NCBI GenBank assembly: GCA_947588945.1
Contig: CANPZY010000006.1
Location: 1 to 60,387, forward strand
Source of the DNA: an uncultured Clostridia bacterium
GTDB taxonomy: Bacteria; Bacillota; Clostridia; TANB77; CAG-508
Length of the DNA stretch: 60,387 nt
Direction of reading: 5' to 3'
The notes beneath the pieces are model-generated. The model was not told the DNA's origin and made no database searches. It saw only the letters and a list, made by a program, of their open reading frames with translations. Below are positions 45,450 to 53,994 of the stretch, piece after piece. How positions within the stretch are numbered: the first letter of the stretch is position 1; every line of letters starts with the position of its first letter. The translations under genes were made by a program, and so were the position numbers.

Positions 45450-45714
45450 ATGTCTCAAACAAATATTAATATTCGTATGGATGAAGAATTAAAGAAACAA
45501 TTTGATAAATTTTGTTCTGATGTAGGAATAACAATGACATCTGCTATTTGTATATTTGCAAAAAAAGTTGTAAAAGAACAAAAAATACCTTTTGAAATTA
45601 CAGCAGATCCTTTTTATAGTACTGCCAATATAAAAGGATTAGAAGAAAGCAATTAAAGTTGTAGAAGATGGAAAAATTACTATACACGATTTAATAGATG
45701 TAGAAGATGAATAA
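45450..45714 (+). pseudogene. Frameshifted RelB/DinJ antitoxin
   Basis: The frame from 45450 reads a DinJ-type ribbon-helix-helix protein (NINIRMDEELKKQFDKFC, DPFYS) but stops after 68 residues. One extra A near 45649 explains it: the next frame continues EAIKVVEDGKITIHDLIDVE to TAA 45714, overlapping the toxin ATG as usual. There is no CGG here, and the partner toxin is deleted, so this is ordinary decay, unlike the three CGG splits. Confidence 0.8.
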
Positions 45715-45869
45715 AGCTTGGCAAGACGAAGCATGGGAAGATTATTTATATTGGAAAGTTATCAGGCTATTGGAGCAGAAGAATTGATGACAAAAATAGA
45801 ATAGTATATAAAGTGGAAAATAATCAAATAATAATAATTCAATGCGGTTCGCATTATAGAGACAGATAA
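45707..45869 (+). pseudogene. Remnant of YoeB toxin
   Basis: It starts MNKAWQDEAWEDYLYW, as YoeB does, then jumps out of frame to LSGYWSRRIDDKNRIVYKVE and the genuine YoeB C-terminus CGSHYRDR with TAA 45869. About 35 codons of the middle are missing. The module is dead as a toxin. Confidence 0.85.
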
Positions 45870-46023
45870 ATCATTAAATGTTAATACTTCTATTTTTAAG
45901 TTTTAGTCTATATTTTTTAGATAATTTCGGAATTAAATTCCAAATTTACCTAACTTTTATAAAGATATGGAAAAATAGAAATTGATTTAATAAGTTGTTG
46001 TTTTTGTTATTTTTATATAAAAA

Positions 46024-46050
46024 ATGACTCCTACTTTTTTGAGGAATCAT
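46024..46050 (-). terminator. Terminator after the DUF378 gene
   Basis: 9-bp stem (46024-46032 with 46042-46050, one G-U pair on the minus-strand RNA) followed by a T-run. Between 45870 and 46112 nothing else is seen. Confidence 0.65.
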
Positions 46051-46112
46051 CTTTAACTAGTATACATTTTTAATAAAAGTATACTCTATTAAATTATTTA
46101 TATCAGCTATAA

Positions 46113-46307
46113 TTAGTCTTCAACTTTTGCAAAAAATCTTATTGACCATAAACCTGCTATTCCGACTAATGTATATACTATTCTACTTATTACACTCATT
46201 GAACCAAACAATGTTGCAACTAAATCAAATCCGAATAAACCAATTAATCCCCAGTTTATGGCACCAATTATTACTAATACTAATGCAATATAATCTATAA
46301 TTTTCAT
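46113..46307 (-). CDS. DUF378 family membrane protein (YuzA-like)
   Basis: 64 aa, two transmembrane helices, with the family sequence ALVLVIIGAINWGLIGLFGFDLVA shortened here to its core INWGLIGLF. Widespread in Firmicutes, with unknown function. AAAGGAG precedes the start. Confidence 0.88.
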   Translation of the reverse strand: MKIIDYIALVLVIIGAINWGLIGLFGFDLVATLFGSMSVISRIVYTLVGIAGLWSIRFFAKVED

Positions 46308-46416
46308 TGTTTTACTCCTTTTTTAAAGATTTCATTATATATTATATGCATCTATATGAAATTTATTCGAAAAGAAAATTTTTCCATTTTTTTATATCTA
46401 TAATGTTATTATTAAT

Positions 46417-46539
46417 AAAAAATAAAATATTATAATTTAGCAGTGGTGCGCAGCGACCAAACGCAGTGCGAATGGAGCGAAAATGTCTTGACATTTTCTG
46501 CGACAGCAAACCACAAAAAATTATAATATTTTATTTTTT
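46417..46539. repeat. Palindromic intergenic element, copy 2
   Basis: 21-bp perfect inverted ends (46417-46437 and 46519-46539) around a core GTGGTGCGCAGCGACC... with the inner hairpin GAAAATGTC-TT-GACATTTTC. It matches copy 1 at 15170 but differs at many stem positions, always with a pairing change on the other side. It sits directly after the galE stop codon. Confidence 0.9.
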
Positions 46540-46540
46540 G

Positions 46541-47539
46541 TTATATATTCTTCGTAAAATTCCAAGAATCTTTACACATATCTTCAAGATTTTTTTCTGC
46601 CTTCCAGCCTAATATATTTTCTGCTTTACTTGGATCAGCATAACATTCTGCAATATCTCCTGGTCTTCTTGGAGCAATTTCATATTTTATTTTTATTCCA
46701 TTTGCTTTTTCAAAATTTTTAACAATATCAAGAACAGAATATCCTTTTCCAGTTCCTAGATTATAACTTTCCACTCCCTTCATTTTATCTGCTCTTTCAA
46801 TTGCTTTAATGTGTCCTTTTGCAAGATCGACTACATGGATATAATCTCTTACTCCTGTTCCATCAGGTGTATCATAATCATTTCCAAAAATATTTAAGTG
46901 GTCAAGTTTTCCTGTTGCAACTTGATTTATGTAAGGCATTAAATTATTTGGTATACCATTTGGAAGTTCTCCAATTAATCCGCTTTCATGTGCTCCAATC
47001 GGATTGAAGTATCTCAACAATACAACACTCCAATCATTATCTGAAACATATACGTCTTCTAGAATTTGCTCTATCATTACTTTTGTTTGTCCATAAGGAT
47101 TAGTTGCATGTTTTGGAAAATCCTCTTTAATTGGAACTGACTCAGGATCTCCGTAAACAGTTGCAGATGAACTAAATACTATTTTTTTAACGTTATTTTT
47201 TTTCATAACTTCTAATAAACTTAAAGTTCCTGCTATGTTATTTTTATAATATTCAATTGGTTTTTCTACAGATTCTCCAACTGCTTTTAGTGCTGCAAAA
47301 TGTATAACGGCTGTTATATCTTTATTTTCTTCAAATACTTCATTTAATTTTTCAGTATCTAAAATATCTACTTCATAAAATTTGAAATCTTTTCCTGTTA
47401 TTTTTTTTATTGCATCTAATGCTTGGGGTTTGCTATTGCAAAAATTATCTACTATAATTACATCATATCCTGAATTTAATAATTCTACTACTGTATGTGA
47501 ACCTATAAATCCAGCTCCTCCTGTTACTAAAATTGACAT
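46541..47539 (-). CDS. galE: UDP-glucose 4-epimerase
   Basis: 332 aa. NAD-binding GGAGFIGS at the start, catalytic Ser in SSSATVYG and YGQTK (Tyr-Lys pair), and the C-terminal [12 protein letters not shown] of GalE. It interconverts UDP-glucose and UDP-galactose for wall and capsule sugars. Its ribosome binding site (AAGGAG) is 35 nt from ATG, separated by a hairpin. Confidence 0.96.
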   Translation of the reverse strand: MSILVTGGAGFIGSHTVVELLNSGYDVIIVDNFCNSKPQALDAIKKITGKDFKFYEVDILDTEKLNEVFEENKDITAVIHFAALKAVGESVEKPIEYYKNNIAGTLSLLEVMKKNNVKKIVFSSSATVYGDPESVPIKEDFPKHATNPYGQTKVMIEQILEDVYVSDNDWSVVLLRYFNPIGAHESGLIGELPNGIPNNLMPYINQVATGKLDHLNIFGNDYDTPDGTGVRDYIHVVDLAKGHIKAIERADKMKGVESYNLGTGKGYSVLDIVKNFEKANGIKIKYEIAPRRPGDIAECYADPSKAENILGWKAEKNLEDMCKDSWNFTKNI

Positions 47540-47549
47540 ATATTTTTCT

Positions 47550-47572
47550 TATGATAATTTAAAATTATCATA
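47550..47572 (-). promoter_or_regulatory. Hairpin between ribosome binding site and galE start
   Basis: Inverted repeat TATGATAATTT...AAATTATCATA, 2 nt after GGAG and 10 nt before ATG 47539. Confidence 0.55.
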
Positions 47573-47684
47573 TGCTCCTTTCTTTTTATTCTAACTTAGC
47601 TAATATCTTATAAATGTTATTTTATTTTATTTTAATTTTAATTTTATTTTAGTTTTATTTTGGTTTATATTATAAATATTTTAA

Positions 47685-48620
47685 TTACTTATGTAATTTT
47701 TCTTTAATTATCTCTACAATATTTTTACTATTTATTCCAAAATGATTCATTAAATCTTCTGCTCTTCCTGACATTCCAAATTTATCATCTATTCCTAATC
47801 TAATTAATTTTTTTGGATGTTCTTCGATAAGCACTTCTGATATTGCTGTTCCTAATCCACCTATAATATTATGATCTTCTACTGAAAATAAAATTCCAGT
47901 TTCTTTCGCACATTTTATAATCATTTCTCTATCTATTGGTTTTATTGTATGAACATCAACAACTCTAATATCAATTCCTTGTTTTAATAATTCTTCTTGA
48001 GCCTTTAAACTTTCTGCAACCGTTACTCCTGTAGCAAAAACAGTTGCATCTATTCCTTCTCCAATTTGAACCGCTTTTCCTATTTCAAAATCAACATCAT
48101 CTTCATAAATTACTGAAGTTTTTAATCTGCTTAGTCTTAAATATACTGGTCCATTCATTTTTGCGATTTCTTTAACCATTTTTTTAGTTTGAACATCATC
48201 TGATGTTGAGATTACTGTCATGTTTGGCAAACCTCTCATAAGGTTTATGTCTTCTAGCATTTGGTGAGTTGCTCCATCTTCTCCAACAGTAATACCTGCA
48301 TGAGTTCCGCAAATTTTTACATTTAAATTTGGATAAGCTATACTTGTTCTTATTTGATCATAGCATCTTCCAGTTGCAAATGCTGCAAATGTTGAAACGA
48401 AAGGTATTTTTTTACATGTAGCAAGTCCTGCTGCAGTTCCTATCATGTCTGCTTCTGCAATTCCTACTTCTATAAATCTTTCTGGATGTTTTTCTTTAAA
48501 TAAATCTGTTTTGGTTGATGAATCTAAGTCTGCATCTAAAACTACAATATTTTCATCTTTTAACTCACTAAGAGCTTTACCAAAACTTTCTCTTGTGGCT
48601 ATTTTCTTTTCTTCTATCAT
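47685..48620 (-). CDS. Transketolase, C-terminal subunit
   Basis: 311 aa. It holds the pyrimidine-binding and C-terminal domains of transketolase (GIAEADMIGTAAGLA, GITVGEDGATHQMLEDI, ERHN-like SVEDHNIIGGLG). The split into two genes is common in clostridia and archaea. With its partner upstream (143-bp gap) it moves two-carbon units in the non-oxidative pentose phosphate pathway. Confidence 0.95.
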   Translation of the reverse strand: MIEEKKIATRESFGKALSELKDENIVVLDADLDSSTKTDLFKEKHPERFIEVGIAEADMIGTAAGLATCKKIPFVSTFAAFATGRCYDQIRTSIAYPNLNVKICGTHAGITVGEDGATHQMLEDINLMRGLPNMTVISTSDDVQTKKMVKEIAKMNGPVYLRLSRLKTSVIYEDDVDFEIGKAVQIGEGIDATVFATGVTVAESLKAQEELLKQGIDIRVVDVHTIKPIDREMIIKCAKETGILFSVEDHNIIGGLGTAISEVLIEEHPKKLIRLGIDDKFGMSGRAEDLMNHFGINSKNIVEIIKEKLHK

Positions 48621-48763
48621 TATTATTTTCCCTTGTATATTATATTTAGGTTTTAAGGTTTTACCTATAAACCAATTATAATCTTCTTTTAATTATATTT
48701 TATTTATCTTCATTTTTCTTTATATTTTATTTTTAATCTTTATTTTTTATTTTATTTTTAATT

Positions 48764-49624
48764 TCAATTTTTATTTATATCTTTTTCATTCTTTTTAATT
48801 GTATTTAGTTCTTCTAATGCTTCCTTATATTCTTCATCATTTAAGGCTTTTCCATGCCAAGCAGGATCGTTTTCCATAAATGAAATTCCTTTACCTTTAA
48901 TTGTTTTAGCAATAATTGCAGTTGGTACACCTTTTGTTTGTTCTGCTTCACTAAATCCATCCATTATCTGTTCTATATTATGTCCATCAATAATTTTTGT
49001 ATGAAAACCAAAACTCTTAAATTTGTATTCAATATCTTCTAAGCCTAAATTTTTAATATCTTCTGTTTTTCCAGTTAATTGAAGTCCATTGCAATCAACT
49101 ATAACGCATAAATTATCTAATTTATACTTAGCTGATGTCATTGCAGCTTCCCAGATTTGACCTTCTTCAATTTCTCCATCTCCAAGTAAACAGTAAACTC
49201 TATATCCCATTTTATCCATTTTCGATGCTAATGCCATACCATTTGCAACAGATAAGCCTTGTCCAAGAGAACCTGTAGTCATATCTACTCCAGGAACCTT
49301 GTTCATATCTGGATGTCCTTGAAATGGACTATCAATATGCCTAAAAGTAATTAAATCATCTTTTGAATAGTATTCTCTTTCTGCTAATGCAGAATATAAA
49401 GCTGCCGATGCATGTCCTTTTGATAAAACAAATCTATCTCTTGATAAATCATCAGGCTTTTGCGGATTTATATTCATTTCATTAAAATATAAAACTGCTA
49501 AAATATCTGCACAAGACAGTGATCCTCCCGGATGACCAGATTTTCCATAATAAATTGCTTGAATTATGTCTTGTCTTATTTTATTTGCTTTTTCTTCTAA
49601 CGCTTCAACTTTTGTTATTTTCAT
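48764..49624 (-). CDS. Transketolase, N-terminal subunit
   Basis: 286 aa. The thiamine diphosphate-binding half: GHPGGSLSCADILAVLYF, TGSLGQGLSVANGMA and the GDGEIEEGQIWEA magnesium/ThDP motif. Partner of the gene at 47685. The ribosome binding site GGGAG (49659-49663) is 34 nt before ATG, with a hairpin between. Confidence 0.95.
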   Translation of the reverse strand: MKITKVEALEEKANKIRQDIIQAIYYGKSGHPGGSLSCADILAVLYFNEMNINPQKPDDLSRDRFVLSKGHASAALYSALAEREYYSKDDLITFRHIDSPFQGHPDMNKVPGVDMTTGSLGQGLSVANGMALASKMDKMGYRVYCLLGDGEIEEGQIWEAAMTSAKYKLDNLCVIVDCNGLQLTGKTEDIKNLGLEDIEYKFKSFGFHTKIIDGHNIEQIMDGFSEAEQTKGVPTAIIAKTIKGKGISFMENDPAWHGKALNDEEYKEALEELNTIKKNEKDINKN

Positions 49625-49634
49625 AATACTTTTC

Positions 49635-49656
49635 TCGTATAAAAATAATTATACGA
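49635..49656 (-). promoter_or_regulatory. Hairpin between ribosome binding site and transketolase start
   Basis: 8-bp stem TCGTATAA/TTATACGA with a 6-nt loop, 2 nt after GGGAG and 10 nt before ATG 49624. The stem is close to that before trpS, with G-C replaced by A-T on both sides. Confidence 0.6.
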
Positions 49657-49760
49657 AACTCCCTTCTATTTTATAATATACATTTTTTTATTAATGTGAT
49701 TTTTTAATTTATAAATTATTTGATTATCCATGAATTATTTATAAATCATTAATAAGCTAT

Positions 49761-50465
49761 TTATAGAATTTTTATAGGATCAAATTTTAAATAATCAGAA
49801 CTCACTAATTTTAATTCAACTCCATCTATCATTCCTTCTATTGCTTCACTATGCGATTTTCCATGTAAATGTCCATATATGCATTTATGAATATCATATT
49901 TTTTCATTAACTCAATAAACACACTTTTTTCATTATTTTCTACCATATTTTTAGATATAGGTGGATAGTGCATCATACATATAATTTCTTTATTACTTTT
50001 TTTTTGTTTTGCATTATTTATTGATAATTCTAGTCTTGCTAATTCTCTATTTATCATTTTTTCACTATTTTCTGTATCATTAAAACTCCATCCTCTTGTT
50101 CCAACTATCATTGCTTTATCTGATTCATAAGAATTATTATATAAAAAGTTTATATTGCTAAAATCTTCTTGCTTAAAAAATTCTTCCATTTTTTTTAAGG
50201 TTGTCCACCAATAATCATGATTACCTTTAAGTAATATTTTTATTCCTTTTAATTCATTTAGATATGCAAAATCTTGTACTGTATCTTCTAAATATGTTGC
50301 CCATGAAAAATCACCCGGAATTAATACAATATCGTCTTCTTTTATTTTATTATTCCAGTTTTCTTTTAATTTTTCCTCATAATTTTGCCAATTCTCTCCA
50401 AATATATTCATTGGCTTATTTGTACCAAATGATAAATGCAAATCTCCTATTGCATATATAAACAC
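49761..50465 (-). CDS. Calcineurin-like metallophosphoesterase
   Basis: 234 aa, starting at GTG 50465 with AAGGAG 8 nt before. Metal motifs in order: GDLHLSF, GDFSWA, GNHDYWW, MMHYPP and GHLHG. Family members hydrolyse phosphoesters with two metal ions; the natural substrate cannot be read from the sequence. Confidence 0.92.
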   Translation of the reverse strand: MFIYAIGDLHLSFGTNKPMNIFGENWQNYEEKLKENWNNKIKEDDIVLIPGDFSWATYLEDTVQDFAYLNELKGIKILLKGNHDYWWTTLKKMEEFFKQEDFSNINFLYNNSYESDKAMIVGTRGWSFNDTENSEKMINRELARLELSINNAKQKKSNKEIICMMHYPPISKNMVENNEKSVFIELMKKYDIHKCIYGHLHGKSHSEAIEGMIDGVELKLVSSDYLKFDPIKIL

Positions 50466-50540
50466 TAAAAATACTCCTTTTATATAATCTTTTATATTAT
50501 TTTTTACATTTTATAACCTTTTTACTTTATATAATTTTTT

Positions 50541-51521
50541 CTACAATTTTAAATCTGGTTCTGCATTTAAAGTTAAATCACTAATTTTACCCGAAATATA
50601 ATTATAATAACCAGCAGATGCTATCATAGCAGCATTATCAGTGCATAATTTCAAATCTGGCATATATACTTTTGCGTTTTCCAAACTTAGAAACTCTTTT
50701 CTAATATAACTATTAGCCGATACTCCTCCTGCTAATATTATTTTATTTATTTTTGTTTGTTCAATTGCTTTTTTTATATTTTCAACTAATGTTTCTGCAA
50801 CTGTTTTTTCAAAACTTTTACATAAATCTGCTTTATTTATTTCTGGATTTTTGTGATATAAATTTATAATAGCTGTTTTTATTCCACTAAAACTAAAGTC
50901 TAAATTATCAAAATGAGTTTTTGGAAGAGTAATATTGGCTTCTCCCTTTTTTGCTAATTCATCTATTTTTGGGCCACCTGGATATCCAAGACCTACCACT
51001 CTTGCAATCTTATCAAAAGCTTCGCCTACAGCATCATCTCTTGTTTTTCCAAGAACTTCAAATTTATTATAATCTTTTATATGTATTATTTGAGTATTTC
51101 CTCCAGACATCATAACACATAAAAAAGGAGGCTCTAAATCTTTGTGTGTAATATAATTTGCTGCTATATGTCCTTCTATGTGATTAGTTCCAATCAATGG
51201 TTTATTTAATGCATAGCTTAAGGCTTTTCCATAAGATAAGCCTACTAGAAGAGCTCCAACTAATCCTGGTCCATAAGTACAAGCCACTGCATCAATGTCA
51301 TTCATATTAATTTTAGCTTCTTTAATCGCCATTTTAACAACTTCAGAAATATTTAATATGTGATTTCTTGATGCAATTTCTGGCACAACACCTCCATATA
51401 AAGTATGTATGTCAATTTGAGAATTTACAACATTTGATAAGATTTCTCTTCCATTCTTTACAATAGATGCGGCTGTTTCGTCACAACTTGATTCAATTCC
51501 TAGTACATATATATCTTTCAT
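50541..51521 (-). CDS. tsaD: tRNA threonylcarbamoyladenosine transferase TsaD
   Basis: 326 aa. Starts [12 protein letters not shown]; iron ligands in [16 protein letters not shown] and FSFSGIKTA are family hallmarks. It is the catalytic subunit for t6A37 and works with TsaB (fused to RimI at 2372) and TsaE (3611), which here lie about 46 kb away. GGGAG lies 5 nt before ATG. Confidence 0.97.
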   Translation of the reverse strand: MKDIYVLGIESSCDETAASIVKNGREILSNVVNSQIDIHTLYGGVVPEIASRNHILNISEVVKMAIKEAKINMNDIDAVACTYGPGLVGALLVGLSYGKALSYALNKPLIGTNHIEGHIAANYITHKDLEPPFLCVMMSGGNTQIIHIKDYNKFEVLGKTRDDAVGEAFDKIARVVGLGYPGGPKIDELAKKGEANITLPKTHFDNLDFSFSGIKTAIINLYHKNPEINKADLCKSFEKTVAETLVENIKKAIEQTKINKIILAGGVSANSYIRKEFLSLENAKVYMPDLKLCTDNAAMIASAGYYNYISGKISDLTLNAEPDLKL

Positions 51522-51592
51522 TTATGCTCCCTAATTTTAAATATCTTTTTGTATTATTTTTTATAATATATATTCTTAATTATTTTTATTAA

Positions 51593-52336
51593 TTATGCAC
51601 CCAAACCTACTATGGTGTTTATTAATTTTAATAAAAGCTCATTTATTCCACTAATTGCTGGTGAAATTAATAAACTTGCAAGTGGAGTTACCCAAACTAT
51701 AATAAAAATAAAATATAACATTCTTTCATGTTGCGTATACCATACTCTTGCTTTTGTTGGCAAAAATGCTTGTAATACCTTTGATCCATCAAGAGGAGGT
51801 AATGGTATTAAATTAAACACTCCTAATCCAACATTCATTGAAATGGTAAGAACTATTACTTTTCCAATTATTTGCCCTGTTGTTGTAAGTAAAAAACTAT
51901 AAGAAAATGCAAGTAAAAGCCCATATATAACTGAGAAAATAAGTGCTAAGCAAAAATTCATTAATGGACCTGCTAATGATACTAATGCATTCCCTTTCCT
52001 TATACTTATTGTCCTATTAAAATTATTAGAATTAATTTCCACAGGTTTTCCCCATCCAAATCCTGCTGTTATAAGTAAAATTGCACCAATTGGATCGAGA
52101 TGTTTCAATGGATTTAGCGTAAGTCTGCCTTGATTTCTAGGTGTATCATCACCTAATCTGTCTGCCATCCAAGCATGTGCAAATTCATGAAATGTGATTG
52201 CTATTAATATTGCTGGTATTGATAATATTAAATTTAAAAAAGCTCCTGGCGTTCTTAAATAATATGATACATTATCAATTATTAACCATATTATGAATAT
52301 CATCATCCAAGGATTTGAAAAATTACCAAAATACAT
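51593..52336 (-). CDS. Site-2 protease family (M50) membrane peptidase
   Basis: 247 aa, about six transmembrane helices. HEFAHAW is the zinc motif, and NLIPLPPLDGSKVL supplies the third ligand (Asp). FMxTNPLKHLD-like RLTLNPLKHLDPIG is typical of the short rhomboid-like bacterial S2P group, which cut proteins inside the membrane. Substrate unknown. AAAGGA is 35 nt from ATG, separated by a hairpin. Confidence 0.93.
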   Translation of the reverse strand: MYFGNFSNPWMMIFIIWLIIDNVSYYLRTPGAFLNLILSIPAILIAITFHEFAHAWMADRLGDDTPRNQGRLTLNPLKHLDPIGAILLITAGFGWGKPVEINSNNFNRTISIRKGNALVSLAGPLMNFCLALIFSVIYGLLLAFSYSFLLTTTGQIIGKVIVLTISMNVGLGVFNLIPLPPLDGSKVLQAFLPTKARVWYTQHERMLYFIFIIVWVTPLASLLISPAISGINELLLKLINTIVGLGA

Positions 52337-52345
52337 ATTTTTATA

Positions 52346-52369
52346 TAATCAATTATTTTTAATTGATTA
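52346..52369 (-). promoter_or_regulatory. Hairpin between ribosome binding site and M50 start
   Basis: 10-bp stem TAATCAATTA/TAATTGATTA with a 4-nt loop, 2 nt after AAAGGA and 9 nt before ATG 52336. Confidence 0.6.
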
Positions 52370-52475
52370 ATTCCTTTCTTTTTATTTATATACAATTATC
52401 TTATTAAAAATTTTCCAACTATTGCATATATTTTTATTTTTTTTAATATATCATATACTGTAAAAAATTTCAATT

Positions 52476-53525
52476 TTAATAATCAAGCTTCATTGATTTC
52501 TTTACTTTTTCCATAGTCTTTTTAGCAATCTCTCTTGCATGTTCTGTTCCAGACATTAATATATCCATTACTTCTTTTGGTCTTTCTTCATAATAATGTC
52601 TCTTTTCTCTAATTGGACTTAAAGTATTATTAATATTTTCAATTAATTGTTTCTTGCAAGCTACACAGCCTCTTTGTCCTTTTTTACATTCTTCACATAC
52701 ATTTTTGCAAGTGTTTTCATCACTAAATAATTTATGATAATAATACACCATACAAATATCTGGATTTCCTGGGTCATCTTTTTTTATTCTTGCTGGATCT
52801 GTTACTGCTCCCATAACCTTTGTTTTTATTGTTTCTAAATCATCTGACAAATAAAGAGCATTTCCTAAAGATTTACCCATTTTTTCATTTCCATCTAATC
52901 CTTTAATTCTAGATTTGCCACTCATTACTGCAACTGGCTCTCTTAATGTTTCTCCATAAATTGAATTAAATTTTCTTACAATTTCTCTGCATTGTTCTAT
53001 TAATGGAAGTTGATCCTCACCTACAGGTACAAAACTTGCATCAAAAGCTGTTATATCTGCGGCTTGACTTACAGGGTATCCTAAAAATCCATAAGTTACA
53101 CTTTCTCCAAATAGTTCTTTTTTTTGTGCTATTTCTGTTTTTACAGTAGGATTTCTTTGAAGTCTTGCTATTGTAACTAAATTTGAATAAAACACTGTAA
53201 GTTCTGCTATTTCTGGAATTCTTGATTGTAAAAGTATTGTGACTTTATTAGGATCAAGTCCTACTGATAAATAATCCATAACAATTTGTGATACATTTTG
53301 CTTTACTTTATCTGGATTATTGAAATTATCTGTCAAGGCTTGGACATCTGCAACTTCTATAAATGTTTCAAACTTATCTTGAAGTTCTACTCTTGATTTT
53401 AATGAACCAAAGTAATGGCCAATATGTAATCTTCCTGTTGGTCTATCCCCTGTAAGTATTTTTAGCTTTTTATCTGGCTTTATATCTTCTAACATTATTT
53501 TTTCATCTTCTACTGTATTATCCAT
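52476..53525 (-). CDS. trpS: Tryptophanyl-tRNA synthetase with Cys-rich insert
   Basis: 349 aa. HIGH motif as LHIGHYFG and KMSKS as EKMGKS, so a class I enzyme for tryptophan. An insert with five cysteines (CKNVCEECKKGQRGCVACKK, near residues 274-295) probably binds zinc or an iron-sulfur cluster, as in a clostridial/thermotogal TrpS subgroup. No T-box leader is seen; instead the GGGAG (53558-53562) is 32 nt from ATG with a hairpin between. Confidence 0.95.
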   Translation of the reverse strand: MDNTVEDEKIMLEDIKPDKKLKILTGDRPTGRLHIGHYFGSLKSRVELQDKFETFIEVADVQALTDNFNNPDKVKQNVSQIVMDYLSVGLDPNKVTILLQSRIPEIAELTVFYSNLVTIARLQRNPTVKTEIAQKKELFGESVTYGFLGYPVSQAADITAFDASFVPVGEDQLPLIEQCREIVRKFNSIYGETLREPVAVMSGKSRIKGLDGNEKMGKSLGNALYLSDDLETIKTKVMGAVTDPARIKKDDPGNPDICMVYYYHKLFSDENTCKNVCEECKKGQRGCVACKKQLIENINNTLSPIREKRHYYEERPKEVMDILMSGTEHAREIAKKTMEKVKKSMKLDY

Positions 53526-53535
53526 TTAACTATTC

Positions 53536-53555
53536 TTGTATAAAAAATTATACAA
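53536..53555 (-). promoter_or_regulatory. Hairpin between ribosome binding site and trpS start
   Basis: 8-bp stem TTGTATAA/TTATACAA with a 4-nt loop, 2 nt after GGGAG and 10 nt before ATG 53525. Confidence 0.6.
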
Positions 53556-53634
53556 AACTCCCTTCTTTTCAAAACTATCTATTAATTCATCATTAATCTA
53601 TGTCACATTTTTTATTTTTCATTTTTATATTTTG

Positions 53635-53943
53635 TTAAATTTCTTCTGCAGTTAATTTTATCAATAAATCTTTATTATCATCTTCTGCGGATTTATTTCT
53701 TTTTATTGCTCCACATTTATCACATTTATAAACTATAATATATCCTTTTTTGCTACTAAGTTCAACCCTTATAGGTCTTAATATTCCATGACATTCTTCT
53801 TTTCTATCTCCTGGCATAACATCTACATGCTTTGAACATAAACATTCAGGGCAATGATCCCTTGACGTATATCCCAATTTTTCTACTTTATTTCCACAGT
53901 TTTCACATATAAAGCCTTCATCTCTTTTGGTAAAATTTTTCAT
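53635..53943 (-). CDS. RNHCP-domain zinc protein
   Basis: 102 aa with three CxxC pairs (CENCGN, CPECLCSKHVD, CDKCGA). The central TSRDHCPECLCSKHVD corresponds to the RNHCP motif (usually RNHCP; here RDHCP). Small zinc protein of unknown function, sometimes encoded near translation genes, as here next to trpS. Confidence 0.88.
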   Translation of the reverse strand: MKNFTKRDEGFICENCGNKVEKLGYTSRDHCPECLCSKHVDVMPGDRKEECHGILRPIRVELSSKKGYIIVYKCDKCGAIKRNKSAEDDNKDLLIKLTAEEI

Positions 53944-53994
53944 TATTTTCCTTTAACTTTCTTCTAAAATATATCTATTTAACTATGATTCAAA

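Noticed and set aside
45450-45714. relB-like gene as a fourth programmed +1 frameshift
   Set aside because: The shift point is GAA GAA AGC without CGG, and the partner toxin is internally deleted, so ordinary decay explains it.
53526-53634. T-box riboswitch upstream of trpS
   Set aside because: The leader is too short and lacks a specifier loop or T-box sequence; only a small hairpin near the SD is present.
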